Shown one piece after another: positions 36,423 to 45,943 of a DNA stretch of 64,000 bases. The notes below the pieces were generated by a model. The model worked only from the letters and a program-made list of their open reading frames with translations. It was not told the origin of the DNA and made no database searches. Position 1 is the first letter of the stretch. Each line of letters opens with the position of its first letter. The stretch comes from Sinanaerobacter sp. ZZT-01 (GTDB lineage Bacteria; Bacillota; Clostridia; Peptostreptococcales; Anaerovoracaceae), in contig NZ_CP141728.1 of NCBI RefSeq assembly GCF_035621135.1, forward strand, positions 186,001-250,000. Reading direction: 5' to 3'. The position numbers and the translations under genes are program-made.

Positions 36423-38696
36423 ATGTCTGATCATTATATTAAAGTATCCGGTGCAAGAGCGCGAAATCTAAAAAATATAAATCTCTCGATACCAAAAAAA
36501 GAAATTACGGTTTTTACAGGTGTTTCCGGTTCCGGTAAATCATCTTTGGTTTTCGATACAATAGCGGCAGAATCACAAAGGCAATTAAATGAAACCTACA
36601 CCAGTTTTATCCGCCACCGTATGCCTCATTACGGAAAGCCCGATGTGGATAGTATCGAAAATTTGTCCGTAGCCTTTATTATCAATCAAAAAAGATTAGG
36701 TGGTAATGCCCGATCAACGGTTGGAACAATCACAGATATTTATTCTGTATTACGTTTATTGTTCTCTCGAATTGGAGAACCATTTGTAGGTTATTCCAAT
36801 GTTTTTTCATTCAACAATCCGTCGGGAATGTGCGAACATTGCGAGGGTTTGGGAAGAATTGAAACCATTGATATTGAAAGACTGTTAGATAAAAATAAAT
36901 CCTTAAATGAGGGAGCTATCCGTTTTCCAACTTTTGAACCCGGTGGCTGGCGATTAACACGATATATTTATTCAGGCTTTTTTGATAACAATAAAAAATT
37001 GAAAGACTATTCTTCGGAGGAATTGGAGCTGTTACTTTACGCCGATGGAATTAAAGTTAAAAATCCCACCCCCGAGTGGCATAAAACCTCCTTATATGAG
37101 GGCTTGATTCCACGCATTGAGCGGAGTTTTCTAAAAAAAGAAGATGGCGAAAAGGTCAGATATGGAAAAAAAATTGAACGGTTTGTTGCAAAACAGGATT
37201 GTCCCCACTGTCATGGAACACGCTTGAATAATAAAGTATTATCTTGCAAAGTGAACGAAAAAAATATTGCGGAATGTGCAAATATGCAAATTAGTGAGCT
37301 TTTGAATTTTGTTCAATCTGTTGATGCTCCTATAGCTGCACCAATTATTTCGGAACTTGTGAATCGGATTCATCACATGGTGTCCATAGGACTGGGTTAT
37401 TTAAGTTTAAGCAGAGAAACCTCTACACTTTCAGGTGGAGAGTCGCAAAGAATTAAAATGGTTAGCCAGCTTGGCAGCAGTTTGACCGACCTCACTTACA
37501 TTTTTGATGAACCGAGTATCGGGCTTCACCCTCATGACATAAGTAAAATCAACGAGCTTATGAGGCTGTTACGTGACAAAGGAAATACCGTTTTGATTGT
37601 AGAGCATGATCCGGACATGATAAAAATTGCAGACCATGTTATTGATATGGGACCGGGCGCAGGAACCCACGGTGGGGAAATTGTATATCAAGGAACTTTA
37701 GATGGACTGAAGACAGCAGGTACGCTTACAGGAAAGCATTTATCCTATTGTCCCGAACTAAAACCAAATACGCGTGCTCCGAAAGGTTGGCTTTCCATTC
37801 AAAATGCAACTATGCATAATTTAAAGAATCTTTCGGTCGATATACCAAAAGGAGTAATGACTGTTGTAACCGGAGTTGCCGGTTCAGGAAAAAGTTCGCT
37901 TATTAATGGGGTATTGCCACAGTTATATCCAGAAACTATTTTTATTGACCAGAAAGGAATTCAAGCATCAAAACGTTCCAACCTCGCGACATTTACCGGT
38001 ATCTTTGACCGTATCCGGAAATTATTTGCAAAAAAGAATGGCGTAAGCGCCTCTCTATTCAATTTTAATTCACAAGGTGCTTGTCCCTCCTGTAAAGGTC
38101 TGGGCGTTACTTATACAGATCTGGCATTTATGGATACAATCGTTACCGTGTGTGAAGAATGTCATGGAAACCGCTATACGGATGAAGTGCTTGCTTATGA
38201 CCTAAGAGGAAAGAACATTGCTGATATTCTTAAAATGACAGTTATGGAAGCCTTAGAATTTTTTCAGGAAAAAGAAGTCGTAGCCGTTCTGAAACGACTT
38301 TCGGACGTTGGCATCACTTATGTTTCTTTGGGACAACCCCTAAGCACGCTTTCAGGGGGTGAATTACAGCGGATTAAACTCGCTTCCGAGCTTGAAAACG
38401 GTGGTCAGATTTATGTATTGGATGAACCATCTACAGGTCTGCATATGGCTGATATCAAACAGTTGATTCATATAATGAATCACCTTGTAGACCAAAATTC
38501 CACTCTCATTGTTATAGAACACAATTTAGATATTATCTGTCAAGCAGATTGGATTATTGACATAGGTCCCTATGCAGGACAAAATGGTGGTGAAATTATG
38601 TTTACAGGATTACCAAAAGATTTAATCAACTGTCCGGATTCTTTTACTGGAAAGCACCTAAAACAGTATCTTAATGAAAAACAGGAGGTTAACTGA
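36423..38696 (+). CDS. UvrA-like ABC ATPase, short paralogue (drug-resistance type)
   Basis: 757 residues against about 940 for repair UvrA; the UvrB-binding and part of the insertion region is missing. Two ATPase halves are complete: Walker A GVSGSGKSS and GVAGSGKSS, signatures LSGGESQR and LSGGELQR. The zinc motifs CEHCEGLG, CPHCHG, CPSCKGLG and CEECHG are kept. Such paralogues have been linked to self-protection against DNA-binding drugs; that role is inferred. A MarR gene follows with no gap. Confidence 0.93.
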   Translation: MSDHYIKVSGARARNLKNINLSIPKKEITVFTGVSGSGKSSLVFDTIAAESQRQLNETYTSFIRHRMPHYGKPDVDSIENLSVAFIINQKRLGGNARSTVGTITDIYSVLRLLFSRIGEPFVGYSNVFSFNNPSGMCEHCEGLGRIETIDIERLLDKNKSLNEGAIRFPTFEPGGWRLTRYIYSGFFDNNKKLKDYSSEELELLLYADGIKVKNPTPEWHKTSLYEGLIPRIERSFLKKEDGEKVRYGKKIERFVAKQDCPHCHGTRLNNKVLSCKVNEKNIAECANMQISELLNFVQSVDAPIAAPIISELVNRIHHMVSIGLGYLSLSRETSTLSGGESQRIKMVSQLGSSLTDLTYIFDEPSIGLHPHDISKINELMRLLRDKGNTVLIVEHDPDMIKIADHVIDMGPGAGTHGGEIVYQGTLDGLKTAGTLTGKHLSYCPELKPNTRAPKGWLSIQNATMHNLKNLSVDIPKGVMTVVTGVAGSGKSSLINGVLPQLYPETIFIDQKGIQASKRSNLATFTGIFDRIRKLFAKKNGVSASLFNFNSQGACPSCKGLGVTYTDLAFMDTIVTVCEECHGNRYTDEVLAYDLRGKNIADILKMTVMEALEFFQEKEVVAVLKRLSDVGITYVSLGQPLSTLSGGELQRIKLASELENGGQIYVLDEPSTGLHMADIKQLIHIMNHLVDQNSTLIVIEHNLDIICQADWIIDIGPYAGQNGGEIMFTGLPKDLINCPDSFTGKHLKQYLNEKQEVN

Positions 38697-39116
38697 ATGG
38701 CTGTCAAAGAATTAGAGGAAAGTTATGTTCCCTTTCAATGCATGATTGTATCCGATTCAAATCGCTTCAATGTTGAGGGCGTTTCAACGGCACAATACTA
38801 TATACTTGATACACTCTATAAGCAGGGGGCAAAAACCACCAAAGAACTTGCTGAAATGAGAGGTATCTCACAATCTGGTATTTCAAAATTAACAAAGCGT
38901 CTGCTGGATAAAAAATATATAATTCAGGAAAGGCAGACGAATGACCGCCGCTTTTACAATATTATTCTTACTAAAGAGGGAAAAGCTTTTTTAAATCGTG
39001 TAGAAGATTTTGGAAATGAAATCATGAACCTGATTGAAGAAGCATTAACAGAGGAAGAAGTGCACACTTTTTCAATGATGTGCAAAAGAATTACGAGCTT
39101 ATACGCAAAAAAGTAA
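38697..39116 (+). CDS. MarR family transcriptional regulator
   Basis: 139 residues with the winged helix-turn-helix (KTTKELAEMRGISQSGISKL, then RQTNDRRFYNIILTKEG). Its ATG follows the UvrA-like stop directly, so the two are one transcript and the MarR protein probably represses its own operon in response to a drug-like ligand. Confidence 0.94.
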   Translation: MAVKELEESYVPFQCMIVSDSNRFNVEGVSTAQYYILDTLYKQGAKTTKELAEMRGISQSGISKLTKRLLDKKYIIQERQTNDRRFYNIILTKEGKAFLNRVEDFGNEIMNLIEEALTEEEVHTFSMMCKRITSLYAKK

Positions 39117-39190
39117 CTTCACCGTTTGAATAATGCTTGGGTGCATAGTTTGAAAGCACGAAAAAGATAACAATGTAATAATTATAAAAA

Positions 39191-39226
39191 AAGGAAGCAT
39201 TCGAAAGAATCTTCCTTCTCTTTACC
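39191..39226 (+). terminator. terminator after the uvrA-like/marR operon
   Basis: AAGGAAGCATTC and GAATCTTCCTT form a stem with a GAAA tetraloop (one mismatch) followed by a T/C-rich tail. Confidence 0.78.
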
Positions 39227-39268
39227 TTACATGTTTTTTAATTGCACTTACCTTCCTCTTTCAAAGAT

Positions 39269-40120
39269 TTAAGCCCTGTCTTTCAGATTGCCATGAATAA
39301 AACTGTAAATATTACAAATTTCATCTTCATTAGGGGCTTTACCATAAAATTGAGTGTATCGCTCAATTACTTCATTTTTGCTACACTCATTCCCAACAAA
39401 ATTACCGATTCGGATAAGATCATTAAGATAATCAAAAAATTCTTCTTTACTTTCCGGGTGATGATGCGATGTAAGATAATAGGATGCATCATATTTTTTT
39501 ATTTTATTTATCATCGGTAATAATTTATCTCTACTGTAACTCCATTCACCGCTATAAATATCTTCACAAATGCAGTCACCTAAAAATAATGTTTTTTCTT
39601 CAGGAATAAAAATAACAGTAGAGTCTTCTGAATGACAACCTCCAATATTATCAATTGTGCAGTGAATTGCCCCCAGATCAATCTCTAAATTTTCTTTAAA
39701 TATTATATCTGCATTACCTGTTTTAAAACCATCGCGATCCGGCATTTCAAGTTTTATCATTTTACTGCAAAACTCGATTTCCTCTCCCTTTCCTACTCGC
39801 TCATCCAACATAAGATCATCCCATGACAATTTTTGCATTATATCCAGCTTTTCTTTTGTTTTATTATTGCAAACTGTAATTAAGTTCATGGTTTCTATCC
39901 CAAAGACATGATCCCAATGCCAGTGAGTCAGAACTAAATACTTTAGCGGTGGAATATCTAATTTGCTGACCTCCATCAAAAACTCATTCGCATGTGCCGG
40001 AGAATTGCCGGCATCTACAACTAAGCTATCTTTGTCGCCACAGATTAACCCCAATAAAGGTCTATCCGTCTTATCGTCATTTGGCATGTAATAAATTCTA
40101 TCGGTAAACTTAGTAATCAT
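39269..40120 (-). CDS. MBL-fold metallo-hydrolase
   Basis: 283 residues. The metal motif is THWHWDH (LVLTHWHWDHVFG), later His in GGCHSEDS and the acidic ligand in FLGDCICED. A C-terminal HHHPES completes the family pattern. Substrate unknown. The ribosome site is weak (GGAATGG). It is not related in context to the other MBL gene at 22512. Confidence 0.9.
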   Translation of the reverse strand: MITKFTDRIYYMPNDDKTDRPLLGLICGDKDSLVVDAGNSPAHANEFLMEVSKLDIPPLKYLVLTHWHWDHVFGIETMNLITVCNNKTKEKLDIMQKLSWDDLMLDERVGKGEEIEFCSKMIKLEMPDRDGFKTGNADIIFKENLEIDLGAIHCTIDNIGGCHSEDSTVIFIPEEKTLFLGDCICEDIYSGEWSYSRDKLLPMINKIKKYDASYYLTSHHHPESKEEFFDYLNDLIRIGNFVGNECSKNEVIERYTQFYGKAPNEDEICNIYSFIHGNLKDRA

Positions 40121-40492
40121 ATTTCTTGTACCATTCCTCTCTACGCCTGATGCTCCCTTGGACTCTGCTTATATTGTACATTAAAAAAGAAGTACGATAA
40201 ACATTAAATTTTTATCCCTGCCCTTAATTTCATCTCTTTAATTCCAATCATTTCAAAAGTTCTTTGCAGTACTTCTTCTAGCATGTTTGCTTTCAAAAGC
40301 TCCTGCAAATCCACGAGTCTTACTACCATCTTATAAAACCAAAATTATGCTCCTTAAATTAGTAAAAGGAGTACTATAATAAGATAAGAGTATGCTGATA
40401 ATAATAAAAATAAAATTTTTAAACTTTGCTGAAACTATTGGTTCAAACAAAACGAATATATAAGGGAGAGGACAAGTAAAGGAGGTGTGATT
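40121..40492. other. intergenic region upstream of the ECF sigma operon
   Basis: 372 bases. It contains a candidate ECF-type promoter (40430-40456), a lone TATAAT at 40375-40380, and an unsupported 41-codon minus-strand frame (40204-40329). That frame's sequence (LVDLQELLKANMLEEVLQR) looks protein-like but has no ribosome site; it may be a gene remnant. Confidence 0.45.
40430..40458 (+). promoter_or_regulatory. candidate ECF-sigma autoregulatory promoter
   Basis: TGAAAC (40430-40435), 17 bases, then CGAATA (40453-40458). TGAAAC with a CGT-like -10 is the usual ECF pattern; the -10 here is one base off. It would let the sigma factor activate its own operon. Confidence 0.4.
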
Positions 40493-41041
40493 TTGAATGA
40501 TGAGATACGGTTGATTCGTAAAATACAAAGAACTGGCGATAGGAATGCGGCCAATAAATTGATATGCAGGTATTATGACGAAATTTATAGATATGTTTAT
40601 AAACAAACATCCGATAAGCACACTTCTATGGATTTAACACAGAATATTTTTATATCCATGCTTCAATCGATCTCTAACTATGATCGAAAACAAGCAGGCT
40701 TTCGCACCTGGCTATATCGAATAGCGACCAATAAAACCATTGATTACCTCCGCACCAGCACAAAGAAAAGAAAGATAGTCCTTAATGTTGAGGATATTGA
40801 TATTCTTGACGAAACAGAATTTACACGGCAAATAGAACTAAAAGATTTATTATCACGAGTACAACACTATATAAATTCGTTGGAAATTGAATTGCAGCAA
40901 ATCTTTCGGCTAAAATTTTTTGGTGAATATACCTTTACACAGATTGCAACACTTTTATCGGTTCCGGAATCAACGGCAAAAACAAAGTATTACCGTTTAC
41001 TAAAAACACTTAGAGAGGAGTTTAAGGATGAATATGATTGA
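40493..41041 (+). CDS. ECF-type RNA polymerase sigma factor
   Basis: 182 residues. Region 2 (YRYVYKQTSDKHTSMDLTQNIFISM, given in part; FRTWLYRIATNKTIDYLR) and region 4 (YTFTQIATLLSVPESTAKTKYYRLL) are both present, with no region 3. The start is TTG 40493, seven bases from AAAGGAGG; an upstream GTG touches that site. The 3' end overlaps the next gene by 14 bases. Confidence 0.92.
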   Translation: MNDEIRLIRKIQRTGDRNAANKLICRYYDEIYRYVYKQTSDKHTSMDLTQNIFISMLQSISNYDRKQAGFRTWLYRIATNKTIDYLRTSTKKRKIVLNVEDIDILDETEFTRQIELKDLLSRVQHYINSLEIELQQIFRLKFFGEYTFTQIATLLSVPESTAKTKYYRLLKTLREEFKDEYD

Positions 41042-41768
41042 ACCTTCCAAAACTGAAAAAGACAAGGCGATTGCGGATATATTATCTATAGGTCTGTCAA
41101 AGCCTAAGTGTCTTTGGGCATATCTTAGTGACATGTACACCGCACTTGGACTTCGATATATTTTTTTTGATATGGCATTCTCTATCCTAATGACCCTTTT
41201 TGTCACCACTGGATTCACTTTGCTATATCTTTTTACTTGGGAACAGCATCGATACACTGGATTATTTGCAATCGCTCCAATCATCTTTATCTCCCATATT
41301 CTTTTTTCCGAAACAGTAGAGCAAGTGAATGGAATGTATGAATTAAAAATGACATGCAGGTACACCGTACAACAGATTGCAGCATTTCGTATCCTATGTT
41401 TTTCGCTTTTTGGCACAATATTTTGTACTTTTATCAGCTTGTATTCCAGCCAATTTTTAATTGATGATACTTTTTTCAAAATGTTGTCTCTTTCGCTTTG
41501 TGCATTATTTCTTTGTGCTTTTTTAACGATATTCCTGATGCGGCATGTTCAATGGAGATGGATTCATGTCTCCGCTATACTGCTATGGATTGGGATTGAC
41601 GTTCTGCTAATCTGTCTTTTGGGACAGGAATGGGAGCTCTTTCTTTCCCAAATGTCAACTATAATTACCATGTCAGCTGCTACCATTTCCTGCATTTTAT
41701 TTCTTACAGAAATCAAAAAACTAATAAATACTCATAAAAGAGAGGTTGCCTATTATGTTAGCTATTAA
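41028..41768 (+). CDS. membrane protein between sigma factor and ABC genes, possible anti-sigma role
   Basis: 246 residues: a cytoplasmic N-terminus of about 45 residues, then about six membrane helices. I do not recognise a family and see no zinc anti-sigma HxxxCxxC motif. Position directly after the sigma gene, with translational overlap, is where an anti-sigma factor normally lies. It could instead be an accessory transporter subunit. AGAGGAG ribosome site. Confidence 0.75.
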   Translation: MNMIEPSKTEKDKAIADILSIGLSKPKCLWAYLSDMYTALGLRYIFFDMAFSILMTLFVTTGFTLLYLFTWEQHRYTGLFAIAPIIFISHILFSETVEQVNGMYELKMTCRYTVQQIAAFRILCFSLFGTIFCTFISLYSSQFLIDDTFFKMLSLSLCALFLCAFLTIFLMRHVQWRWIHVSAILLWIGIDVLLICLLGQEWELFLSQMSTIITMSAATISCILFLTEIKKLINTHKREVAYYVSY

Positions 41769-42609
41769 CCATGTTACAAAAAAATACGGTAATTTTACCG
41801 CACTTGATGATATAACGCTTGAATTTACAAGCGGTGTATACGCCTTACTTGCACCAAACGGTGCAGGAAAAACCACTTTGATAAAAATGCTTACAACTTT
41901 GCTCTTTCCTACAAACGGTGAAATATTGTGGGAAGGCAGCGAAATTACCAATTTAGATGGAAAGTATAGGGATATTGTCGGCTACCTGCCGCAAGAATTC
42001 GGATACTATAAAAACCAATCTCCCCGCCAATTTCTTAACTATCTGGCGGCACTAAAGGGGATCGATCGAATAACAGCGCAACGCAAAACAGAGGAACTCT
42101 TGGAGCTTGTTTCACTTAGCGAAGTAATCAATAAAAAAATGCGAAAGTTTTCTGGTGGCATGATTCAGCGAGTTGGCATTGCACAGGCTATGTTAAATGA
42201 CCCCAAAATATTGATACTAGACGAGCCGACAGCAGGACTTGACCCAAAGGAGCGGGTACGTTTTCGAAATTTAATCTCCACCCTATCAAAGGATCGCATC
42301 GTCATCCTTTCCACTCACATTGTTTCTGATATTGAAACAATTGCAAATCATGTCATTATGATTAAGGATCACAAATTGCTGTGTAATGATTCTCCTGCCA
42401 ACATTTGCAATACATTACATGGGAAAGTATATGAAACGTGGGAAATTGAAACAGTCACGCAGCCCCATCTTCTGCTGACACAACGTCAAGAAGATGGACA
42501 TACCCTTGTGAGGTTTGCCTGCGATACAGAATACACGGGAACTGCAAAGCCGGTTGTTCCAAATCTAGAGGATGTATTTTTATATGCCTACCGTGATGAG
42601 GTGCACTAA
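41755..42609 (+). CDS. ABC-2-type transporter ATP-binding protein
   Basis: 284 residues. Walker A APNGAGKTT, signature FSGGMIQR, Walker B ILILDEPTAGLD, H-loop LSTHIVSD, plus a C-terminal extension of about 70 residues as in CcmA/NatA-type exporters. ATG 41755 overlaps the membrane-protein stop by 14 bases. It energises the two permeases that follow. Confidence 0.94.
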   Translation: MLAINHVTKKYGNFTALDDITLEFTSGVYALLAPNGAGKTTLIKMLTTLLFPTNGEILWEGSEITNLDGKYRDIVGYLPQEFGYYKNQSPRQFLNYLAALKGIDRITAQRKTEELLELVSLSEVINKKMRKFSGGMIQRVGIAQAMLNDPKILILDEPTAGLDPKERVRFRNLISTLSKDRIVILSTHIVSDIETIANHVIMIKDHKLLCNDSPANICNTLHGKVYETWEIETVTQPHLLLTQRQEDGHTLVRFACDTEYTGTAKPVVPNLEDVFLYAYRDEVH

Positions 42610-43769
42610 TGGGAATTTACTGGTATGAAATTAAAAAACTGTTTTCATCTACAGCTATATGGGGGTTTATAGCAATATGCCTTCTTTTTAATACATTCTT
42701 GGTAATAGACAGTTCCGGGGATAAGTATGCAGACTTTATCGCTTCTGTTTCAAAGGATACAGGGTACATACTCAATCAAAATTTTTATGAAAAACTTTCT
42801 AGGTTAAAAATAAAGGATGAACAAACGGAACGATTAGAACAGCTTATCTATGAAACTGATACTGTTACCGATATATTTGATCATTACAACGCAAATGAAA
42901 TAGGTGAAAGCTATATTTCTGTGACAGGCGCAACAGGAAGCCTCGCTGAAAGTCTACGTGAAAAGTATGCTGCATTACAAAGAGTCGTGGACGAAAAAGG
43001 AGAAAAGGATGAAGGTCTTTCCCTTTATTTTGCAGGTTCAACTTACAGCCATCATCAACAGTTATTCAACCGCTTAATCGGGTGGCTGCTTGTCGAAGGC
43101 GTCTGTCTTTCTGTCCTTTTAGTTTTTCTCTCACTGGGATACGAAAAAATGCAGCGGACAGAATCCATTGTGTATTCCTCAAAAAAAGGACGTAACATTC
43201 TGCTTACAAAAGCTTCGGCATCAATTTCATTGGGAGTTGCTGCATATCTGTTGCTGTTGTTATTTACTTTACTTATTTACTTCATGCTGAACAATTACGG
43301 AGATATTTGGAACAGTAACGTATCAAGTATATTTAATTACAGGCACGACATGATTACAGGAGTTAGACCGTTTGTAACATGGCATAGCTTTAACATTATG
43401 ACTTATTTGGCTGCAGTAATTGGGATCAGCCTAAGTGTAATACTCTGCTTTTCATTGATGGCTGTATGCATTGCTGTATTTATACGGAATCATTATACAG
43501 GTTTTTTGGGGTTTATTGTTGTAAATACAGCTATGGTTGTACTTCCTATCCAAGCTCCGCAAACACTGACTGCAGGATTATATTTCAAGTATTATAGTAT
43601 GCTTACACCTGTGTGGATTTCCTTGAAACATAGTATATGGTTCACTGATGGTGATGTAGATGTGCTTTGGCCTCATTTTGAAATGCTTGGAATCAGTGTA
43701 TCCCTTTTCGCTCTAGCACTCTTTTATGTATTTGCCAAAACTTATTTTAGAAAGCGAGATTTTACATGA
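42609..43769 (+). CDS. ABC-2-type permease subunit 1
   Basis: 386 residues. One N-terminal helix, an extracytoplasmic region of about 130 residues, then a bundle of about five helices. Its start overlaps the ATPase stop by one base (TAATG). Low sequence similarity but the same layout as the next protein suggests a heterodimeric membrane domain. Confidence 0.85.
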   Translation: MGIYWYEIKKLFSSTAIWGFIAICLLFNTFLVIDSSGDKYADFIASVSKDTGYILNQNFYEKLSRLKIKDEQTERLEQLIYETDTVTDIFDHYNANEIGESYISVTGATGSLAESLREKYAALQRVVDEKGEKDEGLSLYFAGSTYSHHQQLFNRLIGWLLVEGVCLSVLLVFLSLGYEKMQRTESIVYSSKKGRNILLTKASASISLGVAAYLLLLLFTLLIYFMLNNYGDIWNSNVSSIFNYRHDMITGVRPFVTWHSFNIMTYLAAVIGISLSVILCFSLMAVCIAVFIRNHYTGFLGFIVVNTAMVVLPIQAPQTLTAGLYFKYYSMLTPVWISLKHSIWFTDGDVDVLWPHFEMLGISVSLFALALFYVFAKTYFRKRDFT

Positions 43770-44920
43770 ACATTGTATTATATGAAATGAAGAAAATCTG
43801 GAACCTTAAACTGCTTTTAATAATCGTCACGCTTTGCGCACTGTTCTTTTTCCTATTCATGGATTTTTATATTGTGTATTATCCAAACGGACATCCGGAA
43901 ACAGAAGCAGTTAACTATGCCACTCAAATGATAGACCAGTATGGCTTGTCATTGGATCGCAAAGAATATGATGAATTTATTAAAAAAGAAGAGGCAGATA
44001 TCTATTCAAAAATAGAAACATACATCAAAACTAACTCTATATTTTCTGACGCGAAGATCTATACCTTTGAAGACTTTGAAAAAGTATATGAAAAAGAGAG
44101 TCCGACACAGCTTGAAACTCATGCTATCGAATCGCTTTTGAGCGAGGAATCTGATTACATTCTTTATAAGTTACAGACGCTTCAATCAATTGAATCGTCT
44201 TACGATGTAGATTTTAATGAATTCCTAAATGAAAAAGAACAGTTGCGTCTTGACAAACTGCAATATGCAGAGAAATATCATAATATAATGAGTATAGGAA
44301 CGTTTTCTAATACGGTAATGTACTTAACCTATTTTTCGAGATTGGCAATATTGGCAGTATTATTATTTGTTGCTCCACTTGTGATCAGCGACCGTATTAA
44401 AAACCTGCATCTTTTGCAATATACCTCAAAAAGCGGCAGGAAGGTCTTTAATCACCAATTTGCTGCTGTCATTTTATCAGCCTTTTTACTGACCACGGTT
44501 TTGCTTCTTGTTTTCGGCACAATTTATAGCATAAACGAAACAAGTCAATTTTGGAATAACAGACTCATCTCATTTATGAATCCTGGAGTGTTCTGGTTTG
44601 ATATAAGCTATGGGCAGTATATTGTACTTTTTGTTATCTTTCTTTATTTATTATGTTTAGGTACCGCCAGCATTGTATTTGTGCTTTCTAGGTATAGCCA
44701 AAATATCATCACCTTGATTTTGAAGCTAATTCCTGCAGTTGTCGCGTTTTGGGCACTTTGCTCCGGTGTTTTCTTTAACACCTTCAGTTCGTCTAATACG
44801 TTATATAAGCTAACCAAAATTTTTGGAATAGAGCCTATTATTTGCAGTTGTATATTGATGATGGGGTTCATTGCTTCCTTTTACATTATGAAAAGGGAAA
44901 GAAAAATCGACACATTTTAA
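43766..44920 (+). CDS. ABC-2-type permease subunit 2
   Basis: 384 residues with the same layout: N-terminal helix (LLLIIVTLCALFFFLF), an acidic outside region of about 150 residues, then about five helices ending IICSCILMMGFIASFYIM. A four-base ATGA overlap couples it to subunit 1. It is the last gene of the five-gene sigma/ABC operon. Substrate unknown. Confidence 0.85.
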   Translation: MNIVLYEMKKIWNLKLLLIIVTLCALFFFLFMDFYIVYYPNGHPETEAVNYATQMIDQYGLSLDRKEYDEFIKKEEADIYSKIETYIKTNSIFSDAKIYTFEDFEKVYEKESPTQLETHAIESLLSEESDYILYKLQTLQSIESSYDVDFNEFLNEKEQLRLDKLQYAEKYHNIMSIGTFSNTVMYLTYFSRLAILAVLLFVAPLVISDRIKNLHLLQYTSKSGRKVFNHQFAAVILSAFLLTTVLLLVFGTIYSINETSQFWNNRLISFMNPGVFWFDISYGQYIVLFVIFLYLLCLGTASIVFVLSRYSQNIITLILKLIPAVVAFWALCSGVFFNTFSSSNTLYKLTKIFGIEPIICSCILMMGFIASFYIMKRERKIDTF

Positions 44921-44960
44921 TTTTGGATTTAATCGCAATGTATAACAATATAAGCAATAA

Positions 44961-45074
44961 AAAACCATTGCATCACCGAATCTGGCTAATAAAAGCGGCG
45001 ATGAATCAGGTATGAAATTTACCGGAAAGAATCCCGCTTTTATTGTAGCCACTCATGAGCCTTTGATGCGTTAG
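44961..45074 (+). other. 37-codon open stretch, possible gene remnant
   Basis: An open stretch without a proper start reads SPNLANKSGDESGMKFTG.. and ends PLMR then TAG. It has protein-like composition but no ribosome site. It may be the tail of a lost gene; I do not recognise the family. Confidence 0.25.
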
Positions 45075-45083
45075 GTATATTCC

Positions 45084-45884
45084 TTAGTAATTTCTTAGTA
45101 TCCTCTCCCTTATTGTATGAGGAAGCATCACAACTAAGCGTAACTTCATCGGTACTGCAACCTTATATCGAGCATTCAACCTTCTTTTCTCAATAATATT
45201 TGCAATCTCCCGGACTGCAGCTTCCACCTCCGTCTTTTTTTGACTGCTTCGTTGTCCTCCATCCGATTTATAGAAGCTCGTATAGGGAGAGTCTGCATTT
45301 GACATAAGGTGATCTGAATTTTTAGCAAGTATATTAAAAAAATTTGTTTTAATCGGACCGGGTTCGATTACGGTCGATTGGATATTATATTGGTACAACT
45401 CTAATCGTGCAGCTTCACTTAATGCCTCAACTGCAAATTTTGAGGAGCAATATCCCCCATTAATTGCTTGTGCAAATCTCCCTGAAATCGAACCAATATT
45501 TATAATCTTTCCATACCTCTGATCTCTCATTGTTGGTACAACTGCTTGTATCATATGAATGATTCCAAATACGTTAACATCATACATCGCCCTTACATCA
45601 GAAATCGTAACCTCTTCTAAAGCTCCTCTTACTGAATAGCCTGCATTATTAATAAGAATATCGATTTTTTGATATCTTGATACTGTTTCATCAACTGCTT
45701 TTTTAATTGACTCTTTTTTGGTAACATCCAACTCCAATTTCAAAGAAGCATTCAAATCTTGTATGCTTTCTACCTTTCTGGCCGTTGCTATAACCTTATA
45801 TCCTTTAGCATGCAAAATGTTACAAAGATTCTTGCCAATTCCACTCGAACACCCGGTAATTAGTACCACTGTTTCTTTTTTCAT
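45084..45884 (-). CDS. short-chain dehydrogenase/reductase (SDR)
   Basis: 266 residues. Cofactor motif TGCSSGIG, NNAG (ILINNAGYSV), catalytic Ser in NIGSISG and Y-x-x-x-K (YCSSK). Acts on an unknown carbonyl or alcohol with NAD(P). ATG 45884 follows GGAGG. The Crp-type gene upstream ends 59 bases away, so both may be one operon. Confidence 0.94.
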   Translation of the reverse strand: MKKETVVLITGCSSGIGKNLCNILHAKGYKVIATARKVESIQDLNASLKLELDVTKKESIKKAVDETVSRYQKIDILINNAGYSVRGALEEVTISDVRAMYDVNVFGIIHMIQAVVPTMRDQRYGKIINIGSISGRFAQAINGGYCSSKFAVEALSEAARLELYQYNIQSTVIEPGPIKTNFFNILAKNSDHLMSNADSPYTSFYKSDGGQRSSQKKTEVEAAVREIANIIEKRRLNARYKVAVPMKLRLVVMLPHTIRERILRNY

Positions 45885-45943
45885 AAAAACCTCCATGGAT
45901 AAAATTTGTATTATTATATATCACATCGAGGTTATTCTCATTA

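Noticed and set aside
40204-40329. 41-codon minus-strand frame upstream of the sigma operon as a gene
   Set aside because: No ribosome site and no family recognised; kept only as a possible remnant in the intergenic entry.
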